Program-made: the position numbers and the translations under genes
In this document: one piece after another, positions 1 to 8,848 of the stretch
Layout: every line of letters starts with the position of its first letter
Numbering within the stretch: the first letter of the stretch is position 1
NCBI RefSeq assembly: GCF_000737695.1
Contig: NZ_JPRM01000001.1
Coordinates: 62,001 to 126,000, forward strand
DNA: 64,000 nucleotides
Direction of reading: 5' to 3'
Source of the DNA: Flavobacterium hydatis
Lineage (GTDB): Bacteria > Bacteroidota > Bacteroidia > Flavobacteriales > Flavobacteriaceae
Notes under the pieces: model-generated
Database searches by the model: none
Told to the model about the DNA's origin: nothing
What the model saw: the letters and a program-made list of their open reading frames with translations, nothing else

Positions 1-945
1 GCCTCTGATGGTATTGCTTTAGAGCTATTACGAAAAGAGTTCCCATATATCCAAACACTAGAATTACCTTCTTATCAAATAGAATATGCCAAGAATGGTA
101 AAAACTTTAAATGGAAATTAATCAAAAATTGTCCTAAGATGATTGAAGCTATTTTAGACGAAAAAAAAATGGTAAAATCCTGGATAAAAAAATATGGTAT
201 CGACGGTATCATTTCTGATAATCGTTTGGGAGTTTACAGCGACAAAATACCTTCGGTTTTTATAACGCATCAACTAAATGTTATGACAGGTAATACTACT
301 TGGTTTACGAGTAAATGTCATCAATATTTTATAAAAAAATATACTGAGTGTTGGGTTCCCGACATGAAAAAGAGTCCAAATTTAACTGGAGATTTAGGTC
401 ATTTAAAAACTAAAAAAATCAAGTTAAGGTACATAGGTCCAATGAGCAGAATGCGCAAGAAAGAAACGCCTAAAGTATATGATTTAATGGTTATCTTATC
501 TGGACCAGAACCTCAGCGTGGTTACCTTGAAGAGAAATTAAAGCACGAAACTCTTCGCTACGACGGAAAAGTAGTTTTTGTAAAAGGTATTGTCGAAAAA
601 GATCAAAAAAAGGAAATCGTTGGGAATGTTACGTATTACAATTTCATGAATACGCGTCAGCTAGAACAAACTTTTAACGAAAGTGAACAAATCTTATGTC
701 GCTCGGGTTATACGACCGTTATGGATTTAGTAAAACTAGAGAAAAAAGCTTTTTTTATACCTACTCCCGGGCAATATGAGCAATTATATCTTGCTGAGAA
801 ATTACAAGAAGAAGGTCTTGTGCCTTATGCACTACAAGATGATTTTAAGATTGAGGATATTGCAAAGATTAAAGAATATAAAGGATTGCCTCAATATAAG
901 AAGAAAGCAAAATGGAGTTCATTATTTTCCGTTTTCGAAAAATAA
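1..945 (+). CDS. glycosyltransferase, MurG-like C-terminal domain (5' end outside window)
   Basis: The frame is open from the first base, so the gene starts upstream of the window and its N-terminal part is missing. The C-terminal stretch with LCRSGYTTVMDL followed by FFIPTPGQYEQ resembles the nucleotide-sugar-binding half of GT28/MurG-type enzymes, where a G-Y/G-S/T-T motif and a downstream Q-x-x-x-A region contact the donor sugar. Flavobacterial proteins of this kind are annotated only as glycosyltransferases, so donor and acceptor are unknown. The first in-frame ATG inside the window (139) cannot be the true start because family-like sequence runs without interruption from base 1. The next gene is convergent. 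Confidence 0.75.
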   Translation, partial: ASDGIALELLRKEFPYIQTLELPSYQIEYAKNGKNFKWKLIKNCPKMIEAILDEKKMVKSWIKKYGIDGIISDNRLGVYSDKIPSVFITHQLNVMTGNTTWFTSKCHQYFIKKYTECWVPDMKKSPNLTGDLGHLKTKKIKLRYIGPMSRMRKKETPKVYDLMVILSGPEPQRGYLEEKLKHETLRYDGKVVFVKGIVEKDQKKEIVGNVTYYNFMNTRQLEQTFNESEQILCRSGYTTVMDLVKLEKKAFFIPTPGQYEQLYLAEKLQEEGLVPYALQDDFKIEDIAKIKEYKGLPQYKKKAKWSSLFSVFEK

Positions 946-978
946 CAAACTCCATTTATATGTTTCTATTTTTTTTTA
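910..978 (+). terminator. possible terminator of the glycosyltransferase gene
   Basis: A 10-bp perfect stem (AAATGGAGTT at 910-919 with AACTCCATTT at 948-957) encloses a second inner hairpin and is followed by a T-rich run at 965-977. It overlaps the last codons of the glycosyltransferase and the end of the convergent porin gene. The distance between stem and T-run makes it weaker than the other terminators here. Confidence 0.4.
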
Positions 979-2298
979 GAAATTAAATTGAGCTTGTAAT
1001 CTCAACAAATTACCTTGTTGGCGATTATTAGGCAATACACTATCTTCAAAAGTTCTATCGGCGATAACATATTCTGCTGTAAGTTCTAGTGCTTTTAGAG
1101 GTTGCCATTCTATTCCTATTTCATAATCTCTAACCACATAACTTCTGGCATCCTTTTCATATTTCTTTCCTCCATCATAATATTGGAATTTTGCAAAAGG
1201 ATATAATAATTGTTTTCCTAAATCCAGTTTATAATTTAGTAAAACATAACCACCATTTATGTTTGTTACATCGATACTATTTGTTTCTTTATTATAACGA
1301 GGTCCTTTACCAATATTATACTCCGTTTGAATTCCGAAAGGTCTAGGATATAATACAAATGTTGCACCTACTCTCTGATCTTTTACATATTGCTTATTAT
1401 CTATTGCTACTCCCGATGAAACCTCGGTTGTAAATGCCCATTTTCCTGAATAAGCTTGGATTCCTGGTTCAATAATCTGGCTTCCTACTACAAAAGGATA
1501 AGTTACTCTCGCTACAACATTTAAATCTCTGTTGCTATCTAATTTATTAGCAATTTGTCCGTTGTAAACTCCAAAAGCAAAAACACCATAATCACCTGAT
1601 CCTTTGTAACCATCTTTAACTAACATTTCAAAACGTTCTCTTATTTTGCTTGGTGCCCAATAAAAAAACACTCCTAAATCACGCTCATTTAATATAGCAC
1701 TATTCATCGCATCATTTCTATCTAAGGCAAGTCTTACAGAACTAGATTGCATGTTTTCAAAACCATAAGGAATTTTACTTTGTCCTACACGAACACGATA
1801 TTCTCTCTTAGGATCAAATGAAACATCGAAGTATATATCTCTAACCTGAACAAAGTTGTTGATTCCTGTACTTGGTGAACTTGCAAAATCGGGTTGGAAG
1901 TAAAAAAATACGTTCGGGTGAATTTGTCCCGAAAATACCAATCGAGCACGTCTGATAAAAAATCCATTATTAGATTTTGCATCTGGCTCTGTAGATGTTG
2001 TTCCCCATGATCTATCACACTGCTCGCATGAAACCTTATCATTTGTAGACAACAATCCGTTATATCTTATTTGTGCATAACCTCGCAAAGAAATTTTTTC
2101 GTACCAGTGTTCCTTTTCTTCATTTTTATGAACAGGTTCCAACTTTGGTTCTGCTATAGTTGCAATTTCTTTTGCCTTATTTATAGAGTCTAAAATTCGA
2201 ACTACCTCTTTCTTAATCTCATCCTTATTTACTTTTCCTTCCTGTGCATAGGTTAACCCTGCCATTAAAGATAAAGCTACTACTAAAACTTTTCTCAT
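976..2298 (-). CDS. phosphate-selective porin O/P family outer-membrane protein
   Basis: This 440-residue protein has a signal peptide (cleavage near LTYAQ, residues 15-19), a short charged helical segment (about 20-65) and then a beta-barrel with alternating aromatic residues, ending in phenylalanine as outer-membrane barrels do. The barrel start (LRGYAQIRYNG), the FFIRRARLVFSG stretch and AEYVIADR near the end are typical of the phosphate-selective porin O/P family (PF07396). Members form trimeric anion channels; phosphate specificity is inferred here, not shown. It is followed upstream by a PhoR/PhoB-like kinase and regulator on the same strand, and carries an 11-bp-period repeat in its promoter region, both of which fit control by phosphate supply. 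Confidence 0.85.
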   Translation of the reverse strand: MRKVLVVALSLMAGLTYAQEGKVNKDEIKKEVVRILDSINKAKEIATIAEPKLEPVHKNEEKEHWYEKISLRGYAQIRYNGLLSTNDKVSCEQCDRSWGTTSTEPDAKSNNGFFIRRARLVFSGQIHPNVFFYFQPDFASSPSTGINNFVQVRDIYFDVSFDPKREYRVRVGQSKIPYGFENMQSSSVRLALDRNDAMNSAILNERDLGVFFYWAPSKIRERFEMLVKDGYKGSGDYGVFAFGVYNGQIANKLDSNRDLNVVARVTYPFVVGSQIIEPGIQAYSGKWAFTTEVSSGVAIDNKQYVKDQRVGATFVLYPRPFGIQTEYNIGKGPRYNKETNSIDVTNINGGYVLLNYKLDLGKQLLYPFAKFQYYDGGKKYEKDARSYVVRDYEIGIEWQPLKALELTAEYVIADRTFEDSVLPNNRQQGNLLRLQAQFNF

Positions 2299-2341
2299 CT
2301 TACTTTTTTAAACTCCTCGTTCAGGGTGCAAAATTCAATCA

Positions 2342-2374
2342 TCAAGGTTAACATAACGTTACCAAGATGTTATC
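2342..2374 (-). promoter_or_regulatory. tandem 11-bp TAAC repeats upstream of the porin gene (candidate PhoB-type box)
   Basis: On the minus strand the tetramer TAAC occurs three times with an exact 11-bp period (plus-strand GTTA at 2347-2350, 2358-2361 and 2369-2372). Direct repeats with an 11-bp period are the classical layout of OmpR/PhoB-family binding sites, each repeat binding one winged-helix domain. The array ends 44 bp before the porin ATG. An imperfect -7 element (GAATTTTG, minus strand, 2338-2331) follows directly. Confidence 0.5.
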
Positions 2375-2468
2375 ATAATAAGAATTTAATATTAAGAGGT
2401 AATCTACAACTTTAAATGCATGTTAAAACGGGATGATTACTCCTTTATTTAAAGTATTTTAATTACAA

Positions 2469-3548
2469 TTATTTAACCTCGACATTAGTGCTTTTATGAG
2501 CTTTTTCTAGGGTAAACGAAAACTCCGAACCTATTCCAAACTCACTCTCTACGTACACTTTTTCTTTATGAGCTTCGATAATATGTTTTACAATAGCAAG
2601 ACCTAAACCAGAACCACCCTCAGATCGTGCTCCACTTTTATCTACTCTATAAAAACGCTCAAAAAGCCTTGGTATATTTTGTTTTTCAACACCTTCTCCG
2701 TTATCGCTAATACGAATAAGTACTTTTTTCTTTGTAAGATTTACAACTCCTACCTCTGTAGTTCCGCCTTGTTTACCGTATTTGATAGAGTTCACAATCA
2801 AATTCTCTAGTATCTGTTGGATTCTGTCTTTATCTCCTTTAACTAAAATTGGCTGAAGGAATTTTTTCTCGTATGTTAATTTTATCTTCTTTTTATCGGC
2901 TTTCATTTCCAATAAATCAAAAACATTCTGGATAAGTTCGATGATATCAAAATCGGTAATAATCAAATTTAAATCGCCCGTTTCTAATTTAGTAATCATG
3001 TCTAAATCTTCGACAATATAAATTAATCGCTCTACTCCTTTTTCGGCACGTTTAAGATATTTTTTTCTGATGGTTTTGTCTTCCATTGCTCCATCTAATA
3101 AAGTCGAAATATAACCTTGAACTGTAAATAATGGTGTTTTAAGTTCGTGCGAAACATTACCTAGAAATTCACGACGGTATTCTTCACGAATTTCGAGCAT
3201 TTCAATTTCTAACTTTTTATCGGTAGCAAATTTTTTGACTTCACGCGAAAGCGTTTCCATGTCGGTAGTTATCGGCTGGTTGATAAGTGTACTGGATTCC
3301 AGTAACGAAACCTCATCGTAGATTTTCTTTACTCTGCGGTAAATAAAACGTTCTACACGGTATTGTAAAACCATAAATGAGAACGCATACACAGATACAA
3401 GAAAAACAAGGCTAAATGGTAATAAATGTTCTGTTTTATTTTTGAAAAATAATAAAATCAGGATTATTACGAATCCTGTAGAAAAGAGACTTATATATAG
3501 TGCTGACTTTACAGCAAACTTATAGGTTTTTTTAAAACTTATTTTCAT
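2469..3548 (-). CDS. membrane sensor histidine kinase, PhoR-like
   Basis: This 359-residue kinase has two N-terminal membrane segments (about 16-35 and 42-62) with almost no periplasmic loop, a short linker, a HisKA domain with the phospho-acceptor His134 in SHELKTP, and a HATPase domain with N box (248-257), G1 box DNGEGV (282-287) and G2 box GGSGLGLAIV (311-320). All catalytic motifs are intact. Lacking a periplasmic sensor domain, it probably senses through the membrane or a partner, as PhoR does with the Pst transporter. It lies 74 bp downstream of an OmpR-type regulator gene on the same strand, its likely partner. Confidence 0.9.
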   Translation of the reverse strand: MKISFKKTYKFAVKSALYISLFSTGFVIILILLFFKNKTEHLLPFSLVFLVSVYAFSFMVLQYRVERFIYRRVKKIYDEVSLLESSTLINQPITTDMETLSREVKKFATDKKLEIEMLEIREEYRREFLGNVSHELKTPLFTVQGYISTLLDGAMEDKTIRKKYLKRAEKGVERLIYIVEDLDMITKLETGDLNLIITDFDIIELIQNVFDLLEMKADKKKIKLTYEKKFLQPILVKGDKDRIQQILENLIVNSIKYGKQGGTTEVGVVNLTKKKVLIRISDNGEGVEKQNIPRLFERFYRVDKSGARSEGGSGLGLAIVKHIIEAHKEKVYVESEFGIGSEFSFTLEKAHKSTNVEVK

Positions 3549-3622
3549 TTAATTCATTGATAGCTTTCTACAAAGATAATTCTGATTTCTTTGCATTATG
3601 CTTTTGGTTGGTAATCTTTATT

Positions 3623-4306
3623 TTAAACCTCGAATTTGTAACCTACTCCTTTGATGGTTTTGAATAAATCTTCGCCTATTTTTTCTCTTAATTTTCGAAT
3701 GTGCACGTCAATCGTTCTTCCTCCTACAACTACTTCATTACCCCAAACTTTATCAAGTATTTCATCACGTTTGAATACTTTTCCTGGTTTTGAAGCTAAT
3801 AAATAGAATAATTCGAATTCTTTTCTAGGTAAAGCAATCTCTATATTATCTTTTACGATTTTATATTCTTCACGGTTAATTTCGATTCCACCTACATTTA
3901 ATGTATCGCTACTAACTTCTTGCTCTTTTAAACGTCTTAATAATGCTTTTACCTTACTTACCAATAATTTTGGTTTAATAGGTTTAGTGATATAATCATC
4001 AGCTCCAGCATCAAAACCAGCTACTTGCGAGTAATCTTCGCTTCTTGCTGTTAGGAAAGTAATGATAACATTATTTAATTCGGGTATTTTTCGGATGTGT
4101 TCACAAGCTTCCATACCATCCATTTCGGCCATCATAACATCCATTATTATAAGATCTGGCAATTCCTTTTGTGCTTTTGCAATTGCATCTTTTCCGTTTG
4201 AGGCTGTAATTATTTGATACCCTTCTTGAGAAAGGTTATATCCAACAATTTCTAAAATATCCGGTTCATCATCTACTAGTAAAATCTTAGTTTGTGTTTT
4301 TTTCAT
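3623..4306 (-). CDS. OmpR/PhoB-family response regulator
   Basis: This 227-residue regulator has a receiver domain with acidic pocket Asp12/Asp13, phosphorylation site Asp56, Thr86 and Lys108, followed by a winged-helix DNA-binding domain (about 133-226) ending in GVGYKFEV as in PhoB and OmpR. It is transcribed ahead of the kinase gene. The likely role is activation of the neighbouring porin, TonB receptor and lipoprotein genes, whose upstream regions contain repeats of the spacing this family binds. In Bacteroidota this type is also annotated RprY, so the phosphate link rests on the porin and the repeats. Confidence 0.9.
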   Translation of the reverse strand: MKKTQTKILLVDDEPDILEIVGYNLSQEGYQIITASNGKDAIAKAQKELPDLIIMDVMMAEMDGMEACEHIRKIPELNNVIITFLTARSEDYSQVAGFDAGADDYITKPIKPKLLVSKVKALLRRLKEQEVSSDTLNVGGIEINREEYKIVKDNIEIALPRKEFELFYLLASKPGKVFKRDEILDKVWGNEVVVGGRTIDVHIRKLREKIGEDLFKTIKGVGYKFEV

Positions 4307-4413
4307 AAAATAGCAAAAATTGGGTTATCTCATTGATACTTATACTATATAATATTCAATGATTGTAGTTGCGAGTGTAAAGATAATAATAAATCGACTG
4401 TTAAAAAGTAGTG

Positions 4414-4446
4414 TTAACCGTAATTTAATCTCATAACAATTTCATA
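4414..4446 (+). promoter_or_regulatory. degenerate 11-bp repeats between regulator and TonB receptor genes
   Basis: Three consecutive 11-bp units start at 4414, 4425 and 4436. The first has a GTTAAC core and the second TTTAAT at the same phase; the second and third share the tail TCAT. The match is weaker than at the porin and lipoprotein genes. The site lies 92 bp before the receptor ATG and 107 bp before the divergent response-regulator ATG, so it could serve either gene or allow autoregulation. A near-consensus -7 element TTTATTTG follows at 4503-4510. Confidence 0.35.
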
Positions 4447-4538
4447 ATATATTAGAGACAAAACAATAACAAGTAGCTAACACGAACTTTACAAAGCCGT
4501 CTTTTATTTGCAAAAAAATAAACAAACAACAAACGAAA

Positions 4539-7292
4539 ATGAAATTCAACTTAAAATTTCTATTTATTACATTATTTATTTGTGCTGTTTCTATGGCTCA
4601 GACCAAAGGTACAATTTCTGGGGTTTTAACAGACAAACAAACTAATAATGAAGCACTACCATTTGCAAATATCCTTATTAAAGGAACAAACAACAGTGCA
4701 AATACCGACATCGATGGTAAATATACAATAAGCATAGCTCCTGGTAGCTATACTGTAATTTATAGTTTCTTGGGGTATGAAACTGTAGAAGTTCCAGTAA
4801 TTGTTAAATCGAATGAAACTACAACTGTTAACCAAACGTTATCTTCGGGGAGTTATACACTAAAAGATGTTGTAGTAAAAGCTTCATCTGTAAGCAAACA
4901 AAAAGAATCTGCTTTACTTTTAGAACAAAAAAATGCGGTAGAAATAAAACAATCTATTGGGGCTCAAGAACTTTCACGTAAAGGGGTTAGCGATGTAGCA
5001 ACTGCTGTTACCAAAACTACTGGTATTACAAAACAAGAAGGAACTGGTAATATATTTGTAAGAGGTTTAGGGGACCGTTACAACTCTACAACCATGAATG
5101 GCTTACCAATACCATCAAATGATCCAGAGAAGAAAAACATTAATTTAGATATTTTCTCTACTGATATTGTTGAATATGTATCTGTTGATAAAGTTTACAG
5201 TAGTAAATTATATGGAGATTTTGCTGGAGGAAACGTAGATATCGCATCTAAAGATTACAAAGGTAATGGTTATTTTAAAATCGAAATGGGATCAAATGTT
5301 AACACAAACGCAATAACTCAAGATGATTTTAAATTACAAAGAGGTATTAATAGTTTTGGTTTTTCAAACCCGTCAATTCCTAATAATCCACTTACTCAAT
5401 ACAATTACAACACTTTACAAATGGACGGAAAAGCTCCTTTTGCAGGATCAATTGGTCTTTCTGGAGGAAAATCTTTCAACGTAGGTGAACAAGGAAAATT
5501 AAGCTTTTTTGCCACAGCTAATTTTGGTAATGAATATAATGCTGTTAAAAACGGTACTGCAAAAGGAAGTGTAAATGGAGCTGGTGTAGCATATAAAGAT
5601 TTCTATTCTTACACAGATATGAGCTACCAAACGAACTCTACTGGTTTATTAAATGTAGGATACAAAGTTAACGCTAACAATAAAATCAACTTCAATACAC
5701 TTTACATCAACACCTCTACTCAATCTAAAGAAGAGTATTACGGTTACATTGTAGATATCGCTAATAACGGAAATGGTTTAATTCGTCGTTTTAATTACGA
5801 AAAAAACAGTCTTTGGGTAAATCAATTATTAGGAGATCACAAACTAACAGACAGATCAAAATTAAACTGGGGAGTTTCATACAATCTTGTAGACGGATCA
5901 ATGCCAGACAGAGTTCAAAACACTTTTAGAAACGAGCCAACCGGGTATGTATTATCTACTATTTCTAGACCAGAAAATAACAGATATTTTCAAAAACTGA
6001 AAGAAAATGAATTAGCTGCAAATGTTTCTATAGATTATAAGTTTAATAAAACTAGTGATGATGAATTTAAAGGAAAATTCACTTTAGGAGCATCTGGAAG
6101 AATTAAAAACAGAAATTTTGAAGCTACTCAATTTAACTTTCAATCGAATGATGGTTACAGAAACTTCATTGTAGATCCAAACAATTTAGATTTGTTTTAC
6201 AACAATGACAACTTAAACAATGGATACTTTAATATTTCTACTTTTAGAGGAAATTCACAAGTTGCTAACTCTTTAGATCCTCAAACTTACGATGGAAAAC
6301 AAACTATCTACGGTGGTTTTATTAATACAGAATACAAATTCAACCCTAAATTAACAGCTGTTTTAGGTCTTCGTTTAGAATCAGTAGTTCAAGATGTTAA
6401 CTGGGATACTCAATTAGGAGATGTTGGAAGTGATAAATTAGAAAAATTAGCTTTTTTACCAAGCTTAACAATGAAATATGAGTTGAATGAAAAACAAAAT
6501 CTTCGTTTAGGATTTAGTAAAACATATACTTTACCTCAGTTTAAAGAAAGAGCATTATTTGTTTACGAAGAAGTTTTACAAGTAAAAGTAGGTAACCCAT
6601 ATTTATACGAATCAGATGATTACAACTTAGACTTGAAATGGGAAATGTTCCCTAAAAGCGATGAGTTAATTTCGTTTACAGCTTTTGGTAAATACATCCT
6701 TAACCCAATGAATGAAGTTACAATTGCATCTTCTTCAAATGATATCTCATATATTAATACAGGAGATTACGGATACGTTGCTGGAGGTGAAGTTGAATAC
6801 CGTAAACAGATTTTTAGCTTTAACGATTCAAAAAAACTTACTGCTGGTATTAATGCATCTTACTTATATAGTAATCAAGAATTAAATTCTGATAAAGTTA
6901 ACAACGAAACAGATTACCAAGTTGACTTTACAAATAAAAAGAGTCAATTTACCGGAGCTTCTGATTTGCTTTTAAATGCCGACCTTTCTTATTTGACAGA
7001 ATGGAGCAATAAAGAAAAAAGTTTAAACACGACTATTGCATACTCTTATTTTTCAGACAGAATAAATGCTATCGGAACAAACGGTAGAGGTGATTTAGTA
7101 GACAAAGCATTTGGTTCATTAGACTTTATCGCAAAAACTAAGCTGAATAAAAATTTAGGATTAGATCTTGTTGTAAAAAACATTCTAGATCCTACAATTA
7201 ATAGAGTTCAGGAAAACAGCTCTGGAGATGTAAATGTTTTATCATACAAAAAAGGATTAGGATTAAGCTTCAAACTTAATTATACTTTCTAA
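4539..7292 (+). CDS. TonB-dependent outer-membrane receptor with N-terminal carboxypeptidase-regulatory-like domain
   Basis: The 917-residue protein has a signal peptide (1-21, ending SMAQ), a carboxypeptidase-D-regulatory-like beta-sandwich (about 24-110), a plug domain (about 130-235, including FVRGLGDRY and the GGNVDI segment) and a long beta-barrel ending in LNYTF. Such receptors import large or scarce substrates using TonB energy. No SusD-type partner follows, so it is not a typical glycan-uptake pair. Placement between a PhoB-like system and a beta-helix lipoprotein, together with upstream repeats, suggests a role in phosphate-limited growth. The substrate cannot be told from sequence. 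Confidence 0.88.
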   Translation: MKFNLKFLFITLFICAVSMAQTKGTISGVLTDKQTNNEALPFANILIKGTNNSANTDIDGKYTISIAPGSYTVIYSFLGYETVEVPVIVKSNETTTVNQTLSSGSYTLKDVVVKASSVSKQKESALLLEQKNAVEIKQSIGAQELSRKGVSDVATAVTKTTGITKQEGTGNIFVRGLGDRYNSTTMNGLPIPSNDPEKKNINLDIFSTDIVEYVSVDKVYSSKLYGDFAGGNVDIASKDYKGNGYFKIEMGSNVNTNAITQDDFKLQRGINSFGFSNPSIPNNPLTQYNYNTLQMDGKAPFAGSIGLSGGKSFNVGEQGKLSFFATANFGNEYNAVKNGTAKGSVNGAGVAYKDFYSYTDMSYQTNSTGLLNVGYKVNANNKINFNTLYINTSTQSKEEYYGYIVDIANNGNGLIRRFNYEKNSLWVNQLLGDHKLTDRSKLNWGVSYNLVDGSMPDRVQNTFRNEPTGYVLSTISRPENNRYFQKLKENELAANVSIDYKFNKTSDDEFKGKFTLGASGRIKNRNFEATQFNFQSNDGYRNFIVDPNNLDLFYNNDNLNNGYFNISTFRGNSQVANSLDPQTYDGKQTIYGGFINTEYKFNPKLTAVLGLRLESVVQDVNWDTQLGDVGSDKLEKLAFLPSLTMKYELNEKQNLRLGFSKTYTLPQFKERALFVYEEVLQVKVGNPYLYESDDYNLDLKWEMFPKSDELISFTAFGKYILNPMNEVTIASSSNDISYINTGDYGYVAGGEVEYRKQIFSFNDSKKLTAGINASYLYSNQELNSDKVNNETDYQVDFTNKKSQFTGASDLLLNADLSYLTEWSNKEKSLNTTIAYSYFSDRINAIGTNGRGDLVDKAFGSLDFIAKTKLNKNLGLDLVVKNILDPTINRVQENSSGDVNVLSYKKGLGLSFKLNYTF

Positions 7293-7314
7293 AATACACC
7301 CAATACAAAATAAG

Positions 7315-7348
7315 AAAAGGATCAACATTAAATTGTTGATCCTTTTTT
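7315..7348 (+). terminator. intrinsic terminator after the TonB receptor
   Basis: A perfect stem pairs 7315-7327 with 7334-7346 around a 6-base loop, and the distal arm runs into a T tract. Confidence 0.85.
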
Positions 7349-7408
7349 CATTTAAACAACACACGCAAACAGCCCATTAACAATTACTCCCTATAAATCA
7401 AAACTTTA

Positions 7409-7441
7409 GTTAACAAGTAAGTAACATTAAGTTAATCTTAA
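7409..7441 (+). promoter_or_regulatory. tandem 11-bp TAAC/TAAT repeats upstream of the lipoprotein gene (candidate PhoB-type box)
   Basis: TAAC begins at 7411 and 7422 and TAAT at 7433, an exact 11-bp period in three units starting at 7409, 7420 and 7431. A further TAAC lies at 7439. The array is the best copy of the pattern also seen before the porin gene and lies 105 bp before the lipoprotein ATG. A near-consensus -7 element (CATCTTTG) is at 7502-7509. Confidence 0.5.
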
Positions 7442-7546
7442 CATAGGCTTTTATTAAACTAACAATCACACTTACATAACATCCGTAAAAGATTTCTAAT
7501 TCATCTTTGCAATAAGATATTAAACAAAAAAATTATCAAAACAACC

Positions 7547-8737
7547 ATGAAAAAATCAATTGTAAAACTATTTGGAATTATTGCTTTATCAACTAGCTTA
7601 CTTACAAGCTGTTCTAGTGATGACAATAATAAAGACAGCAAACCAACTTCAACATTTGTTGTAGATGCAAACAACTTTAAAGGAATTATTAGCGACGGAG
7701 AAGTAGTACTTGATGCTGGTACAGTGTACAAATTAACTGGAAAAATACAAGTAAACAGTGGAGCTACTTTAACTATCCCTGCAGGAACTGTTATCCAAGG
7801 TACAGGTGGAACATCTGCTTATATAGCAATTGCTCAAGGAGGAAAAATTAATGTAAATGGTACTGCTGCAAAACCAGTTGTTATGACAAGTGGTTTAGCG
7901 ACTAAAGCTGCTGGAGACTGGGGAGGATTGGTCATTTGTGGTAAAGCTCCAATTAACCGCGTTAGTGGTGGAGCAAGTACAGCTCAATCTGAAGTTGCTG
8001 ATTTAACTTACGGTGGAACTGTATCTAATGACAATTCAGGTTCTATCAAATTTTTAAGAATTGAATATGCTGGAGCTGCTTTTAACACTGAAAAAGAATT
8101 TAACGGACTTTCTTTCTTTGGAGTTGGTTCGGGTACAGTTGTTGAAAACGTACAAGCTTTTCACGGTGCTGATGATGGATTTGAATTCTTCGGAGGTTCT
8201 GTAAACACTACAAACTTAATCGCTATCGGTAACGAAGACGATCAGTTTGACTGGACTGAAGGATGGAATGGAACAAACACTAACTGGTACGGAAAATTAA
8301 ATTTCGGAAAAGGAAATAGAGGTATTGAAGCTGATAACTTTGAATTAGGTTTTGCTAATACTCCAATCGCTAACCCTACTATTACAAACATGACTCTTGT
8401 TGGACCTGGAAGTGCTGCTGATGCAACTACTTACACAGAAAACCAAGCTATCAAATTAAGAAGAGGAACTAAAGGTCTTATCTCAAATGTTGTTTTAAGC
8501 GGATGGAAAACTGGTATTGATGTTGAAAACGACGAAACTATTGCTTTTGTTGGAACAGCTTTAAAAGTATCTAACGTAAACTATATCTCTGATATAGCTG
8601 CTAAAACTAAAGGAAAGAAAACAGACGGAACTGCTGCTGATGTTAGTGCTGTTGCTACTGAATCTGCTGCTGCTACAGGAGCTGGAAGCGGTATCGCACA
8701 ACCAACATGGGCAACAGGTTGGTCAGTAGGTTTCTAA
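7547..8737 (+). CDS. surface/periplasmic lipoprotein with predicted right-handed beta-helix
   Basis: The 396-residue product has a lipoprotein signal with lipobox LLTSC (Cys22) and a serine/aspartate-rich stretch directly after the cysteine, which in Bacteroidota often accompanies surface exposure. The rest is glycine- and asparagine-rich with repeating short strands (for example KIQVNSGATLTIPAGTVIQG, then NGTAAKPVVMTSG), which reads as a parallel beta-helix. No catalytic motif is evident and the function is unknown. It lies between terminators, so it is a single-gene unit, and its upstream 11-bp repeats suggest co-control with the porin and receptor. Confidence 0.75.
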   Translation: MKKSIVKLFGIIALSTSLLTSCSSDDNNKDSKPTSTFVVDANNFKGIISDGEVVLDAGTVYKLTGKIQVNSGATLTIPAGTVIQGTGGTSAYIAIAQGGKINVNGTAAKPVVMTSGLATKAAGDWGGLVICGKAPINRVSGGASTAQSEVADLTYGGTVSNDNSGSIKFLRIEYAGAAFNTEKEFNGLSFFGVGSGTVVENVQAFHGADDGFEFFGGSVNTTNLIAIGNEDDQFDWTEGWNGTNTNWYGKLNFGKGNRGIEADNFELGFANTPIANPTITNMTLVGPGSAADATTYTENQAIKLRRGTKGLISNVVLSGWKTGIDVENDETIAFVGTALKVSNVNYISDIAAKTKGKKTDGTAADVSAVATESAAATGAGSGIAQPTWATGWSVGF

Positions 8738-8762
8738 TCAAGAAAATACACTTATAAATGTT

Positions 8763-8796
8763 AAAAACATCCTAAAATTATAGGATGTTTTTTTTT
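8763..8796 (+). terminator. intrinsic terminator after the lipoprotein gene
   Basis: The stem ACATCCTA (8767-8774) with TAGGATGT (8781-8788), extended by A/T pairs, is followed by a T run to 8796. Confidence 0.85.
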
Positions 8797-8848
8797 GGCG
8801 TAGTTTTTGAAAACTTTTTTGTATATTTACTAATACTAAATTTAAGTG

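Noticed and set aside
4503..4510. Perfect promoter for the TonB receptor
   Set aside because: TTTATTTG is only a 7/8 match with no clear -33 element, so it is mentioned only as near-consensus.
7501..7731. 76-codon minus-strand frame over the start of the lipoprotein gene
   Set aside because: It is antisense to a gene with a clear lipobox and has low-complexity Ser/Leu composition.
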